Positions 25,801 through 35,573 of a DNA stretch of 64,000 nt are shown one piece after another. The notes under the pieces are model-generated. The model worked only from the letters and a program-made list of their open reading frames with translations, ran no database searches and had not been told where the DNA came from. Position 1 is the first letter of the stretch. Each line of letters starts with the position of its first letter. Position numbers and translations under genes: made by a program. The stretch covers positions 2,666,001 to 2,730,000 of the forward strand of contig OZ245032.1 of NCBI GenBank assembly GCA_965224015.1. The letters are read 5' to 3'. This stretch comes from CBDCVD01 sp965224015. GTDB lineage: Bacteria; Pseudomonadota; Alphaproteobacteria; Rhizobiales; CBDCVD01.

Positions 25801-25812
25801 AGGGTAGATACC

Positions 25813-27003
25813 ATGATGCGTGCGATAGAAAAAGCGGGCCGCGTTAGGCCGCAAAGCCGACCGGCGCGGCCTTTATTTTCGTCCGGCCCCTGCGCCAAAC
25901 GGCCAAACTGGGATCTCCATAATCTCCCCACAAACCTTCTGGGCCGCTCACACCGCTCAAGCGCAGGAAAGGCGCGCCTCCAATATGCCATCCAGCTGAC
26001 GCGGGACATCCTCAACGTCCCCGATGACTATCACATCGGTATCGTCCCCGCATCAGATACGGGGGCCGTGGAAATGGCCCTGTGGTCACTTTTGGGTGCG
26101 CGCGGGGTTGATGTTCTCGCCTGGGAGAGCTTTGGTAAGGGGTGGGTGAGTGATATCACCGACCACTTGAAATTAACCGATGTACGCGTGCTGGACGCAG
26201 ATTACGGAGACTTGCCGGACCTGTCGGCGGTCGCGGCGGATCGCGATACGGTTTTCACCTGGAATGGCACAACTTCGGGGGTGCGGGTGCCAAACGGCGA
26301 CTGGATTGCCAGCGCCCGCACGGGACTGACCATCTGCGATGCCACCTCGGCAGCCTTTGCGCAACCCTTGCCGTTCGAAAAACTCGACGTGACCACATAC
26401 TCGTGGCAAAAGGTCTTGGGTGGCGAGGCCGCGCACGGTATGTTGATCCTGTCACCACACGCGGTTCGACGTCTTGAGACCTATACGCCGCCATGGCCGT
26501 TGCCGAAGATATTCCGCCTGACCAGAAACGGCAAACTCAATACGGGTATTTTCTCAGGTGCCACCATCAACACCCCGTCGATGCTTTGTGTTGAAGACTA
26601 TATTGGTGCCCTTGAGTGGGCCAGGTCGCTTGGCGGTCTTGACGCTCTCATGGCACGCGCCGATGCCAACGCGCAGATGATAGCAGACTTTGTCTCAAAC
26701 AGCGATTGGCTCGACTTTTTGTGTCCGAGCCCCTTGCTACGCTCAAACACCTCCGTGTGCCTAAGGGTTGTTGATCCGACCATTGCCGCTCTTGATGGAG
26801 AGGCGCAACGGGCCTTTACAAAAGCGGTTGTGGCTCGCCTTGAGGCGGAGGCCGCGGCGTATGATATCGGTGCTTATCGCGATGCGCCGCCCGGGTTTCG
26901 CGTTTGGGCCGGCGCCACTGTCGAGATTGCAGATATCGCTGCAATGTTGCCATGGCTCTCCTGGGCCTTTGCCTGCGAGCGGGAACACGTGTTGTCGTCT
27001 TGA
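25813..27003 (+). CDS. serC: Phosphoserine aminotransferase
   Basis: Class V PLP-dependent aminotransferase for the second step of serine synthesis, converting 3-phosphohydroxypyruvate and glutamate to phosphoserine. About 396 residues of the type common in alphaproteobacteria. The PLP-binding Lys lies in TYSWQKVLGGEAAHG; TWNGTTSGVRVP and FSSGPCAKRP are conserved substrate and cofactor segments. The start is one of two adjacent ATGs at 25813 and 25816 after the structured leader. serA follows 160 bases later on the same strand. Confidence 0.9.
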   Translation: MMRAIEKAGRVRPQSRPARPLFSSGPCAKRPNWDLHNLPTNLLGRSHRSSAGKARLQYAIQLTRDILNVPDDYHIGIVPASDTGAVEMALWSLLGARGVDVLAWESFGKGWVSDITDHLKLTDVRVLDADYGDLPDLSAVAADRDTVFTWNGTTSGVRVPNGDWIASARTGLTICDATSAAFAQPLPFEKLDVTTYSWQKVLGGEAAHGMLILSPHAVRRLETYTPPWPLPKIFRLTRNGKLNTGIFSGATINTPSMLCVEDYIGALEWARSLGGLDALMARADANAQMIADFVSNSDWLDFLCPSPLLRSNTSVCLRVVDPTIAALDGEAQRAFTKAVVARLEAEAAAYDIGAYRDAPPGFRVWAGATVEIADIAAMLPWLSWAFACEREHVLSS

Positions 27004-27044
27004 CCGTGCACCCGAAAACGCTCCAAGCGGAGCGCTCCGAAATC

Positions 27045-27107
27045 TATAGCAAAATGCGAGAAGAATACGGCAATGCCCATCAATCCAATTAAACGCATTT
27101 TGCTATA
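27045..27107. repeat. 63-bp palindromic repeat between serC and serA
   Basis: Arms TATAGCAAAATGCG and its complement (27045-27058, 27094-27107), with the same interior as the copy at 7122-7184. In this place it would be part of a serC-serA transcript. Confidence 0.85.
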
Positions 27108-27163
27108 ACCTCGCCTCTACATCTTCGCCCTCAAATACAGACCCAGCAAAGACAGGAATATCT

Positions 27164-28744
27164 ATGAAAGTCTTGGTATCCGACAAACTTTCACCAGCAG
27201 CGGTGGATATTTTTACCAACTGTGGCATCGAAGTGGATTTTCAGCCAGACCTTGGCAAGGACAAGCCCGCGCTGCTTGAGGCTATCCCCGCCTATGACGG
27301 CCTGGCCGTGCGCTCGGCCACGAAAGTCACGGATAAAGTGATCGCCGCCGCCGACAACCTGAAAGTCATCGGGCGCGCCGGAATTGGCGTTGATAATATC
27401 GATATTGCCGCCGCCACAGCGCGGGGCATCATTGTCATGAACACCCCGTTTGGCAACGCCATCACCACGGCCGAGCACGCAATGGCCATGATGTTTGCGC
27501 TGGCACGGCGTATCCCTGCGGCCGATGTCTCTACAAAAGCAGGCAGATGGGAAAAGTCAAAGTTCACCGGCATTGAGCTAACCGACAAAACCTTGGGGCT
27601 TATCGGATGTGGCAATATTGGCTCCATTGTCGCGGCGCGGGCTCTGGGTCTGAAGATGAAGGTGATTGCCTATGATCCATTTCTCTCGCCGGAACGGGCT
27701 GCGGATCTTGGGGTGCGGAAGGTGGAACTGGCGCAGTTGTTGTCCGAGGCCGACATTGTCAGCTTGCACACGCCGTTGACCGAACAAACCCGTAATATCA
27801 TCGATGCTAATGCGATCGCGATGATGCGTGACGGAGCCTATTTGATCAACTGTGCTCGCGGCGGTCTGGTTGTGGAGGCGGACTTGCGGACGGCACTTGA
27901 GCGCGGCAAACTGTCTGGCGCAGCGGTGGATGTGTTTTCAAAAGAGCCTGCTCACGAGAACATCCTTTTTGCCGCGCCAAACATTATCTGCACGCCTCAT
28001 CTTGGCGCGGCAACCACCGAGGCCCAGGAGAATGTTGCCCTTCAGGTCGCCCGGCAAATGGCCGACTACCTTGCATCGGGAGCCATAAGCAACGCCATAA
28101 ATTCTCCGTCAATCTCCGCTACAGAAGCCCCAAAACTGGCTCCTTTTGTCAAACTCGCCGACCAGCTCGGCTCGTTCGCCGGACAGCTTACCGGATCTGG
28201 ACTTACCGGTGTTACCCTCGAATACGAAGGGGCCGTCGCCGGCATGAACACCAAGGCACTCACCGCAGCAGCCCTGACCGGCCTTATGCGGCCCATCATG
28301 CAAAGCGTCAATATGGTCAGCGCGCCGGTAATGGCGCGCGAGAGGGGCATTGCTGTTGAGCAAACCACCCGCGAGCAACGCGGGGCCTATGAGAGCTATA
28401 TTCGCCTTGGTGTTAGTACCGAGCGCCAGACCCGCTCCGTTGCCGGTACCGTTTTTGCAGATCGCAAGCCGCGCATTATTCAGATCAAAGGCATAAACCT
28501 CGAAGCGGAACTGGGGCCGCATATGCTTTATGTAACCAACAATGACAAGCCAGGATTTATCGGTCAGCTTGGGACGCTCCTTGGACAAAATGACGTCAAT
28601 ATTGCAACCTTTCATTTGGGACGGGACAAGCAAGGCGGTCAAGCAATCGCCCTGGTAGAAATCGATAACCGTCTTGACGAGTCTTTGGTGTCACAGATTG
28701 CAGCGTTTGAGCAGGTCACCCAGGCGGCGGCATTGCAATTTTAA
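27164..28744 (+). CDS. serA: D-3-phosphoglycerate dehydrogenase
   Basis: NAD-dependent first enzyme of serine synthesis, 526 residues, the long form with an intervening domain and a C-terminal ACT domain (about 455-526, from LYVTNNDKPGFIGQLG) for feedback control. Seen: LIGCGNIGSIVA nucleotide loop, catalytic Arg in NCARGG, Glu in VFSKEPAHE, and His in CTPHLGAATTEAQ. Forms an operon-like pair with serC. Confidence 0.95.
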   Translation: MKVLVSDKLSPAAVDIFTNCGIEVDFQPDLGKDKPALLEAIPAYDGLAVRSATKVTDKVIAAADNLKVIGRAGIGVDNIDIAAATARGIIVMNTPFGNAITTAEHAMAMMFALARRIPAADVSTKAGRWEKSKFTGIELTDKTLGLIGCGNIGSIVAARALGLKMKVIAYDPFLSPERAADLGVRKVELAQLLSEADIVSLHTPLTEQTRNIIDANAIAMMRDGAYLINCARGGLVVEADLRTALERGKLSGAAVDVFSKEPAHENILFAAPNIICTPHLGAATTEAQENVALQVARQMADYLASGAISNAINSPSISATEAPKLAPFVKLADQLGSFAGQLTGSGLTGVTLEYEGAVAGMNTKALTAAALTGLMRPIMQSVNMVSAPVMARERGIAVEQTTREQRGAYESYIRLGVSTERQTRSVAGTVFADRKPRIIQIKGINLEAELGPHMLYVTNNDKPGFIGQLGTLLGQNDVNIATFHLGRDKQGGQAIALVEIDNRLDESLVSQIAAFEQVTQAAALQF

Positions 28745-28780
28745 TTGATGCACGCAAATATTGACGCACGGGAATAAAGA

Positions 28781-29233
28781 TCAATTGCGGTCCTCAGGCA
28801 GGATCGGCAGGGGCATGATGGCGATGCCTTCTTCATCAAGCTTCCTGGCATCAACGACACTGGCCTCACCATAGATGTTGCGCTTTTGCGACTCTCCGTA
28901 GTGAATACGTCGCGCCTCTTCAGAAAAGGCCTTGCCCACATAGTCGGCATTCTCGGCAACGTGGCGACGCAACTCGCGAACGGCCTTGAGAAACCCTTTT
29001 GTTTTGTTGTTCTTAAGGGTTGCTGAGTGTTTTTGCGGTGCCAGGGCGCGGCGACTGCGTTCATGATCGGTGCGCACCACCTGCGGCGCCGTAATAGCTT
29101 TTCTGACCTCACAACCGGCGCAAAACGGACATGACAGAACACCGGCCCGCTGTTGTTCGTCGTAGGCCTCGCTTGAGCGAAACCACGCCTCGAACTCGTG
29201 ATCCTTCTCACAAATCAGGTCATATTTTATCAT
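28781..29233 (-). CDS. DUF1178 family protein
   Basis: About 150 residues, beginning MIKYDLICEKDHEFEAWF with a CPFCAGC zinc-ribbon-like segment near residue 35, diagnostic of DUF1178. Function unknown; in alphaproteobacteria it is habitually downstream of a Nit hydrolase gene, as here. The start at 29233 is used because the 20 preceding codons are not family-like. Confidence 0.88.
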   Translation of the reverse strand: MIKYDLICEKDHEFEAWFRSSEAYDEQQRAGVLSCPFCAGCEVRKAITAPQVVRTDHERSRRALAPQKHSATLKNNKTKGFLKAVRELRRHVAENADYVGKAFSEEARRIHYGESQKRNIYGEASVVDARKLDEEGIAIMPLPILPEDRN

Positions 29234-29357
29234 AGTCGTATTGCCGTATTGCCATATAACCGTGCCAAGCAATCCCAACACGCGTTTACTCACGCAATGC
29301 GCAGTGTATGTCTTTTATATGGGCATGAATGCGGCAAAAATCAATGTTTTGCACGCT

Positions 29358-30224
29358 CTAAGACCTGGGAGGCGGAACTTTGATGCCCTTAACGTCAAAA
29401 GGCCGATCGTGGCGCAGCGAGGGGATTTGCTTGCGGGCATGGGAGATTTCCGCAAGATCAATTGACGCAATCAGAACCCCAGGATCGTCATGCTCAAGAC
29501 CGGCGACAACGCGCCCCCAGGGTGAAACAATCATACTGTGACCATAAGTTTTGCGGTTGCACGGGTGTTTGCCACCTTGTGCTGCGGCGATGACAAACGC
29601 GCCGTTTTCGATAGCGCGGGCACGCAACAGGGTGCGCCAATGGGCCTGGCCGGTCGGGCAAGTGAACGCTGAAGGAATAGCCATGACCTCGGCACCCTGA
29701 TGCGCCAGGGCCCGATAAAGTCCGGGAAAGCGCAAATCGTAACAAATACTCAAGCCCAGGTTCAACGGCCCCGCCTGAACCACACGGGCAAAGGCGCCCG
29801 CGCTATAGGCGTGGGACTCCCGATGGGTCTCTCCCTCTTGTAGATCGACGTCAAAGAGGTGGATTTTGTCGTAGGTGGCGGCAGTTCGGCCCTGGGGATC
29901 AAACAAATGCGCCCGATTGGCCGCCCTGGACGGGTCCTTTTCGCACCTTATGGCGCACGAGCCCACATGCAACCACAGGCGCAGGTCTGCGGCCAGTCTT
30001 GCCAGGCGCTGCAAACCCCGGCGTTGACTTTCCTGCACGCGATCGCTGAGCAGGCGATGACGATCATCATCCAGAACAAGACTCATTTCCGGCGTTTGCA
30101 CATAGACCGCGCCGGCGGTCGCGGCCTCGTTCACGCGTGTGCACAGGGTTTCAAGGTTCTCGCTCACCTGAATACCGGAACACATCTGGATGCAGGCAAC
30201 AGTGATTTTCTCGGTCGGGCTCAT
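29358..30224 (-). CDS. Nitrilase-superfamily hydrolase (Nit / deaminated-glutathione amidase type)
   Basis: Carbon-nitrogen hydrolase of 288 residues with the Glu-Lys-Cys triad: Glu in QTPEMSLV, Lys in YDKIHLFDVDL and Cys in SICYDLRFPGLY. The FDVDL and CYDLRFP segments match the Nit branch, whose members clear deaminated glutathione. In many relatives a glutaredoxin gene lies between comF and nit; here the 45-base gap has none. The start codon is inside a 17-bp tandem duplication. Confidence 0.9.
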   Translation of the reverse strand: MSPTEKITVACIQMCSGIQVSENLETLCTRVNEAATAGAVYVQTPEMSLVLDDDRHRLLSDRVQESQRRGLQRLARLAADLRLWLHVGSCAIRCEKDPSRAANRAHLFDPQGRTAATYDKIHLFDVDLQEGETHRESHAYSAGAFARVVQAGPLNLGLSICYDLRFPGLYRALAHQGAEVMAIPSAFTCPTGQAHWRTLLRARAIENGAFVIAAAQGGKHPCNRKTYGHSMIVSPWGRVVAGLEHDDPGVLIASIDLAEISHARKQIPSLRHDRPFDVKGIKVPPPRS

Positions 30225-30244
30225 GATTCGGTCGGGCTCATGAT
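30211..30244. repeat. 17-bp tandem duplication over the Nit start codon
   Basis: TCGGTCGGGCTCATGAT occurs twice in direct succession (30211-30227 and 30228-30244). The upstream copy has its own ATG, giving a 6-codon frame MSPTES whose TGA overlaps the gene's ATG. Confidence 0.9.
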
Positions 30245-30269
30245 GACGACAGCTCCGGGATGTGACGAT

Positions 30270-31010
30270 TCATGTGGCCTCGCGTCCAACACGGGCAAAG
30301 ACAAGCACATCGACACGCTCAGCACCAGCGCGGCGCAAGCTTCGCGTGACAGCATCCACTGTCGATCCGGTGGTCAGAACGTCATCGACAAGAACGATTT
30401 CGCGCCCGGCGATCGCTACCTGCATGCGCGAGGGCACGCGAAAGGCCCCGCGCACGTTCAGGGCGCGTTCTGCTTTGCTCAGGCCCACCTGTTGGCGCGT
30501 TGCGCGAATACGCTCGACCCCCTCAGGACAAAAGGTGCAACGGCCAAGCCTGGCGATTTCGCGCGCCAGTTCCGCAGCCTGATTAGAGCGGCGGCACCAA
30601 AGGCGCCACCGGTGCAAGGGAACGGGAACAACGACAGAACGCTTATGCAAAAGATCGCGTCCAGCCCGCCACATGCCCCGGGCCATGGTCTTGGCGGTTT
30701 CCAGTTGGTCTTTGTACTTGAGTCTATGCACCAGGGCGCGCGCCACATCGCCATAAAGGCAGACCGCCCGGGCCCGATCATAGCGTGGCGGGTCAGCGAT
30801 GGCCTGGGCCGAAATGCCCTCAGGCCCCAGATCATAGGCAAAAGGCAGGCCAAGGCGGTCACAACAGGGCTTCTCGATTAACTTCAGCCGCGACCAGCAG
30901 CCCGGGCACAGACCAAAGGCCTCGCCGACCGGCGCCGTACACGCGGCGCAGACCGGTGGCATCAGAGCATCAAGAGCTACAGATTTCCATGTATTTGCCA
31001 AGGTGATCAT
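30270..31010 (-). CDS. comF: ComF family phosphoribosyltransferase-like protein
   Basis: About 246 residues. N-terminal zinc-finger-like CAACTAPVGEAFGLCPGC, and a C-terminal PRPP-binding loop VLVDDVLTTGSTVDA. The family is linked to DNA uptake or purine salvage but its reaction is unresolved. The start is uncertain: ATG at 31010 or a GTG at 31025, neither with a clear ribosome site. Divergent from the methyltransferase gene. Confidence 0.88.
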   Translation of the reverse strand: MITLANTWKSVALDALMPPVCAACTAPVGEAFGLCPGCWSRLKLIEKPCCDRLGLPFAYDLGPEGISAQAIADPPRYDRARAVCLYGDVARALVHRLKYKDQLETAKTMARGMWRAGRDLLHKRSVVVPVPLHRWRLWCRRSNQAAELAREIARLGRCTFCPEGVERIRATRQQVGLSKAERALNVRGAFRVPSRMQVAIAGREIVLVDDVLTTGSTVDAVTRSLRRAGAERVDVLVFARVGREAT

Positions 31011-31108
31011 GATAGGTATACGCACACCATCGGTGACCAGAACGCGAAAACAGCAACAGCCACGACCGCTCGCACATCAGGCCTTTTCCCAAGCCCACCG
31101 GATACATC

Positions 31109-32035
31109 ATGGTATCGCAAACTTTACAGACCCCGCAAGGCCCGTTTGATGAACAGCTTATGTTAGCGCGGCTGCAAAGGGCCGTAAAGCAAAAGCCTGG
31201 ATTTGTTGATTTCCTGTTTGCGCATGCAGGTCAGGACGCGGTTTTAAGACTTGGCGCGGTCGCCCGAACTTTCAAACATGCCTTGAGCCTTGGTAATCTC
31301 GCAAACCCTGTTGTTCCGCTCCTGCAGGCAAGTTCTCAAATCGAAAACATAACGCAAATCGAACCGTTCGCGGCGCCGTTGACGCCGGTGACGCCGGATA
31401 CAGGGCCTGACCATTACGCAACTTTCGATAGCTGGGAACCGCAAGAGCCCCTGTACGATCTCGCCCTATCGCTGATCGTGCCGAGTTTTGTCAATGACCT
31501 GCCGGCCATGATGCGGCGCATGCGCCTAGCGCTTTGCCCGGACGGATTGTTTATGATGTGTCTTTTGGGGCCGCGCACGCTTGATGAACTGCGTCAGGCA
31601 TTTCTAATCGCGGAAAGCGAGGCGGGAGGGGCAGTGGTGCCCCATGTGGCCCCATTCACAAATGTTCGCATCGCCGGCACTTTGGCTCAACGTGCCGGAC
31701 TGGCGCTTGTTGTGTGCGATCGGGACACCTTGACGGTGCGCTATGAAACCCCCCTGCATGTGCTGCAGGATTTGCGCCGCATGGGAGCCACAAACAATCT
31801 GCAGGCCCGTAGCCGGAAATTTATGCCCCGCGAGATATTCCTACACGCCATGCAAATATATCGGGAACGCTTTAGCGACACCGATGGCCGTGTGCGGGCA
31901 ACATTTGAATTCGTGTGGATATCCGCCTGGGCTCCCGATACCCACCACCCACAGCCCCTCAAGCCCGGTAGTGCCAGCCACAGTCTGGCCTCAGCTCTTC
32001 ACGCCTTTGGCGATGATGACACAGGGGAAGGTTAG
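31109..32035 (+). CDS. SAM-dependent methyltransferase, NDUFAF5/BioC-like
   Basis: A 308-residue class I methyltransferase-like protein. The segment YDLALSLIVPSFVNDLP corresponds to the post-motif region of BioC/NDUFAF5 proteins, and GLFMMCLLGPRTLDELR follows. The glycine-rich SAM loop is poorly conserved (AHAGQDAVLRLGAVAR). Its location opposite comF is the usual alphaproteobacterial order. A role in complex I assembly is known for eukaryotic NDUFAF5; not established here. Confidence 0.82.
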   Translation: MVSQTLQTPQGPFDEQLMLARLQRAVKQKPGFVDFLFAHAGQDAVLRLGAVARTFKHALSLGNLANPVVPLLQASSQIENITQIEPFAAPLTPVTPDTGPDHYATFDSWEPQEPLYDLALSLIVPSFVNDLPAMMRRMRLALCPDGLFMMCLLGPRTLDELRQAFLIAESEAGGAVVPHVAPFTNVRIAGTLAQRAGLALVVCDRDTLTVRYETPLHVLQDLRRMGATNNLQARSRKFMPREIFLHAMQIYRERFSDTDGRVRATFEFVWISAWAPDTHHPQPLKPGSASHSLASALHAFGDDDTGEG

Positions 32036-32347
32036 CATACTGTCGGCACCTTTGGCTCTCATGTCGTACCAAGGGGCTTTGCGTTTGACTCTTGCGCCCC
32101 AAGTTGAAAATCGTCGTCTTATCAGCACGATACATGAAGGCAACGTCTATTGACGACCTGCCCAGCGGGTTGCTGTTGCCTGATATCGGGTGTCCTTGAA
32201 GACAGATTTTTTCGTCATGGTTAACGCTTCATTAAAGATAAATCGTGTGAGATAGCCGTACTGACCGGTAACGGCATCGATTGATCAAAACCCGTCCGCG
32301 GCACTCAGATTGTAAGCCGGATGGGCGCTACACAGTAGACCTTATCC
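32036..32347. other. Intergenic gap before the zinc-ribbon gene
   Basis: About 310 bases with no convincing gene. An AACGTCTATTGACGACCTG segment near 32143 resembles bits near 33690, 46720 and 57775, apparently another intergenic repeat. The rest must contain the promoter of the next gene. Confidence 0.45.
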
Positions 32348-33556
32348 ATGAAACTCATTTGCCCCTCCTGTTCAACGGCTTATGTTATCGAAGACGCGAC
32401 GCTCGGGGACGGACGTCAGGTTCAGTGCACCCGCTGCGGTTCGATCTGGGATACCCGGACAATCGACAGCGCGGTCCAGACTCTACGGGAATCGGGCATT
32501 GTGTCGGTAGCTGAGGCTGAAAAACGCACCTCCGGTGAGCCCATAAAGCACATTGCCAGGGCCGCCAATGTGGCTCACGTATTTATCGACCATGCCCTCA
32601 CGTCCGCCCGTGCCACCACAGGCGCGCCGGGTCATGAAGCCATCATGGACAAAAGGGCTGTCGATCAGACCGGTGACGATACCGCATATGCGCCGCAAGC
32701 GCCCGCCAACGATGACTACCCCACCGCTAATCCCGCAAACAACGAGCAGGATGATGATGGCATGTGGGTTGCACAGGAGGGAAGTGAAGACTCTGAAGCT
32801 CCGTTGGATGATCCAAACAGCGATGGCGTCGCCAACGCGCAAGAGCAGGGCACAGGCGATGTCGATCATTTCGAGCATATCCTCGCTGACGTTTCCGAAG
32901 ATGACGCAGACAGGATCGCAGACGAGGACGTAAAAGAAATCTATCAGCATACGGCTGGGGACAGCAACGAGGCATACGACAGCGTGCCTCATACGTCTGA
33001 TATGCCTCATATGCCTCACCACAGCGAGGTTTCCGATCAGCCGTACCGGTGGGGTATGCGCCGCAAGGCCAGGCCACAAATGTCCAGTGTGGTCGCTGAA
33101 CTTAGACAGGGTAATGATCGCATTGGTGTGAATGGCCTTGTCGCCGCGACGGCGATTGTGATCACGCTTTTTGTATTTGCGGTTGGTGCTTTGCATCGCG
33201 AGGCGTTGGTTGCACGAACCCCGGGCCTTGCGAGTCTGTATCGTCTGGTGGGACTGGACGTGAACCTGCGCGACCTGGAGCTTAGCGGCGTTAGCCTATA
33301 CAGGGATACCCAGGAAGATATGCCGATCCTGATTATCAAGGGACAGGTGACGAATCTGCGTCAGGAGGACCAGGACTTGCCGGCTTTGCGTTTTACCCTG
33401 CGCGGCAAGCGCAATCAGGAACTCTACGCCTGGACAGTCCGCTTGAGTGAAAAGCACATTGGCGGCGACGAAACAGTAGACTTTCAGTCGCGTCTGGCAT
33501 TACCGCCACGTGAGGCACACAATGTGCTCGTCAATTTCGTCGATGAATCCGCCTAG
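32348..33556 (+). CDS. MJ0042-type zinc-ribbon and DUF3426-like membrane protein
   Basis: A 402-residue protein. Residues 1-36 form the zinc ribbon (C-P-S-C ... C-T-R-C), residues 90-240 are very acidic and low in complexity, a single membrane helix (ATAIVITLFVFAVGA) lies near 270, and the C-terminal domain (from about 305) resembles DUF3426. Likely a membrane-anchored cytoplasmic sensor-like protein of unknown role, common in proteobacteria. The stop TAG coincides with the start of a GAGCGTGTCA repeat. Confidence 0.85.
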   Translation: MKLICPSCSTAYVIEDATLGDGRQVQCTRCGSIWDTRTIDSAVQTLRESGIVSVAEAEKRTSGEPIKHIARAANVAHVFIDHALTSARATTGAPGHEAIMDKRAVDQTGDDTAYAPQAPANDDYPTANPANNEQDDDGMWVAQEGSEDSEAPLDDPNSDGVANAQEQGTGDVDHFEHILADVSEDDADRIADEDVKEIYQHTAGDSNEAYDSVPHTSDMPHMPHHSEVSDQPYRWGMRRKARPQMSSVVAELRQGNDRIGVNGLVAATAIVITLFVFAVGALHREALVARTPGLASLYRLVGLDVNLRDLELSGVSLYRDTQEDMPILIIKGQVTNLRQEDQDLPALRFTLRGKRNQELYAWTVRLSEKHIGGDETVDFQSRLALPPREAHNVLVNFVDESA

Positions 33557-33828
33557 AGCGTGTCATGTCCTGGGCCCACCATGAAAGGCTACCCTTTCAT
33601 GTAACCGGCAGCTACCTGCCCGCTCCCCCTCCCAGACCCCTATAGGGTATCGCCAGCGGGCGCGGGTTGGTCAGGTCAGGTCAAGTCGTCAATAGACGTC
33701 TCCAACGGCTGCCGGATGTGCCCGTTTTGCTCTAACGCGCAAGGCTCCTGCGTATGTAATTTTTGTTGAAAACAGGACCAGAAGGGGACAAACTGCCTGC
33801 GGTGCAAGGGGCAGGACAGGACGAGGGT
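33557..33828. other. Repeat-rich intergenic gap
   Basis: Holds a GAGCGTGTCATGTC arm at 33553-33568, a GTAACCGGCAGCTACCTGCCCGC segment near 33601 (similar to one near 44253), and a GTCGTCAATAGACGTC segment near 33686. No gene recognised. Confidence 0.5.
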
Positions 33829-34386
33829 GTGGACACAATCAAGGAATCCCTTCCAAACCTTATTACGATTGCACGCCTTATTCTCGTGCCAATCGTCTTG
33901 TGGTTGGTGCAGATCGGTGAATATGAACTGGCGTTTATAACGTTTATCCTGGCCGGCGCCAGTGATGCTGTTGACGGCTATCTGGCCAAGCGCTGGAACG
34001 TGCAGAGCCAGCTTGGCGCCTATCTTGATCCGATTGCCGACAAGGCGCTGCTGACCGCCCTGTTTCTCATGCTTGGATGGCTTGAGGCTATCCCCATCTG
34101 GTATGTCATTATGGCGGTAAGCCGGGATATTCTTATTGTTGGGGGGGTTGTTTTGAGTTTTATTCTCGCCATACCGGTGCAAATAAAGCCCTTGCCGGTC
34201 AGCAAGGCCAACACGGCGTTTCAGATCGCCCTGGTTTCACTGATTTTGGCCGAACGCGCTTTTGCTCTCGGGATGGAGCCGTTAATCCAGTTCAATTTAT
34301 GGGCCGCGGCCGTATTGACGAGCGCGTCCGCAGGAGCCTATCTATGGGGCTGGATACAACGTATGAGCACCTACGCGGACACGTAA
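33829..34386 (+). CDS. CDP-alcohol phosphatidyltransferase (PgsA-like)
   Basis: Integral membrane enzyme making phosphatidylglycerophosphate or a cardiolipin-related lipid from a CDP-diacylglycerol donor. The signature D-x2-D-G-x2-A ... G-x3-D-x3-D is present as SDAVDGYLAKRW and LGAYLDPIADK. Six hydrophobic segments. The GTG at 33829 with GACGAGG upstream is preferred over an earlier start at 33763. Leads an operon with the AI-2E permease and hdaA. Confidence 0.88.
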   Translation: MDTIKESLPNLITIARLILVPIVLWLVQIGEYELAFITFILAGASDAVDGYLAKRWNVQSQLGAYLDPIADKALLTALFLMLGWLEAIPIWYVIMAVSRDILIVGGVVLSFILAIPVQIKPLPVSKANTAFQIALVSLILAERAFALGMEPLIQFNLWAAAVLTSASAGAYLWGWIQRMSTYADT

Positions 34387-34436
34387 CGGTTTATTTTAGT
34401 CAAACTTCGCGTCTGGTGTGAACAATAGGGCAATCG

Positions 34437-35573
34437 ATGCGATCGCGTGACCAGATCAGATTTATAGAGCGTCAGATGATCTTCTGGCTAGCCGCGCTTC
34501 TGGCCCTGCTGGTGTTCATGTACATTTTTCGCTCGATAATGTTGCCGTTTGTAGCCGGCATGGTGTTGGCCTATTTTCTTGATCCTGTCGCGGACTGGTT
34601 TGAGGCACGCGGATTTAGCCGCCTGTGGGCAACCCTGACGATTTTGATTATTTTTGTGGCCCTGTTTGCCCTTGCCCTTTTTATCATTGTGCCTGTTATT
34701 GCGCAGCAACTGGTGGATCTGGTTCGCGATTTACCGGGATATGCAGCGGCTCTTCAGGAATGGGCGGCCTCTGGAAACCGGGCCTGGGTCGAGCGGCTTA
34801 TTGGTGAGCGCATTGAGAATCTGAACCAGTCCATTGGCCAGCTTCTCTCTCAGGGTGCGGAATGGTTGGGCGCATTGGTCACCTCCATTTGGCAAGGCGG
34901 CCAGGCGCTTCTTGACATCGCTTCTCTGTTTGTCATCACCCCGGTTGTGGCATTTTACATGTTGCTTGACTGGGATCGGATGATTGCGCGCATTGATCAG
35001 TGGCTGCCGCGCGACCATGTAAAAACCGTGCGCTATATTGCCCGTGATATTGATGCGGCGATTGCCGGATTTATTCGCGGGCAGGGAACGTTGTGCCTGG
35101 TTCTGGCGCTTTTCTACGCCATTGCTCTTGTACTGGTGGGGCTCAACTTTGGCCTGCTGATTGGCCTGACCACCGGACTTATCAGTTTTATTCCTTATGT
35201 GGGAGCGATTATCGGGTTTATTCTTTCGGTTGGGGTCGCGATCGTTCAGTATTGGGGTATTGGCGACTGGCAATCCCTCGGTCTGGTGGCGGGTATTTTC
35301 ATGTTTGGTCAGTTTCTGGAGGGCAATATCCTGCAACCGCGTTTGGTGGGCTCCAATATCGGATTGCATCCGGTCGCCTTGATCTTTTCATTGTTTGCCT
35401 TTGGATATCTGTTCGGGTTTGTGGGGCTGTTGATTGCAGTTCCCACAGCGGCAGCGATTGCGGTTCTGGTGCGGTTTGCGCTGCAACGCTATTTGGACAG
35501 TCATCTCTATTGGGGGGCCAGCAGGCCTGTGCAATCAGTGACCGAGGCAAAGCCTGAGAGTGAGCAGACATGA
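34437..35573 (+). CDS. AI-2E family transporter (PerM-like permease)
   Basis: A 378-residue membrane protein with about eight helices, and the family segments YFLDPVADWFEARG, GFIRGQGTLCLVLA and GNILQPRLVGSNIGLHP. The family includes TqsA and Na+/H+ exchangers; substrate unknown. It overlaps hdaA by 4 bases, a conserved alphaproteobacterial neighbourhood. Confidence 0.9.
   Translation: MRSRDQIRFIERQMIFWLAALLALLVFMYIFRSIMLPFVAGMVLAYFLDPVADWFEARGFSRLWATLTILIIFVALFALALFIIVPVIAQQLVDLVRDLPGYAAALQEWAASGNRAWVERLIGERIENLNQSIGQLLSQGAEWLGALVTSIWQGGQALLDIASLFVITPVVAFYMLLDWDRMIARIDQWLPRDHVKTVRYIARDIDAAIAGFIRGQGTLCLVLALFYAIALVLVGLNFGLLIGLTTGLISFIPYVGAIIGFILSVGVAIVQYWGIGDWQSLGLVAGIFMFGQFLEGNILQPRLVGSNIGLHPVALIFSLFAFGYLFGFVGLLIAVPTAAAIAVLVRFALQRYLDSHLYWGASRPVQSVTEAKPESEQT

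Noticed and set aside
29859..30881. Long 340-codon plus-strand frame opposite nit and comF
   Set aside because: Both minus-strand genes have recognisable catalytic motifs; the antisense frame has no family features.
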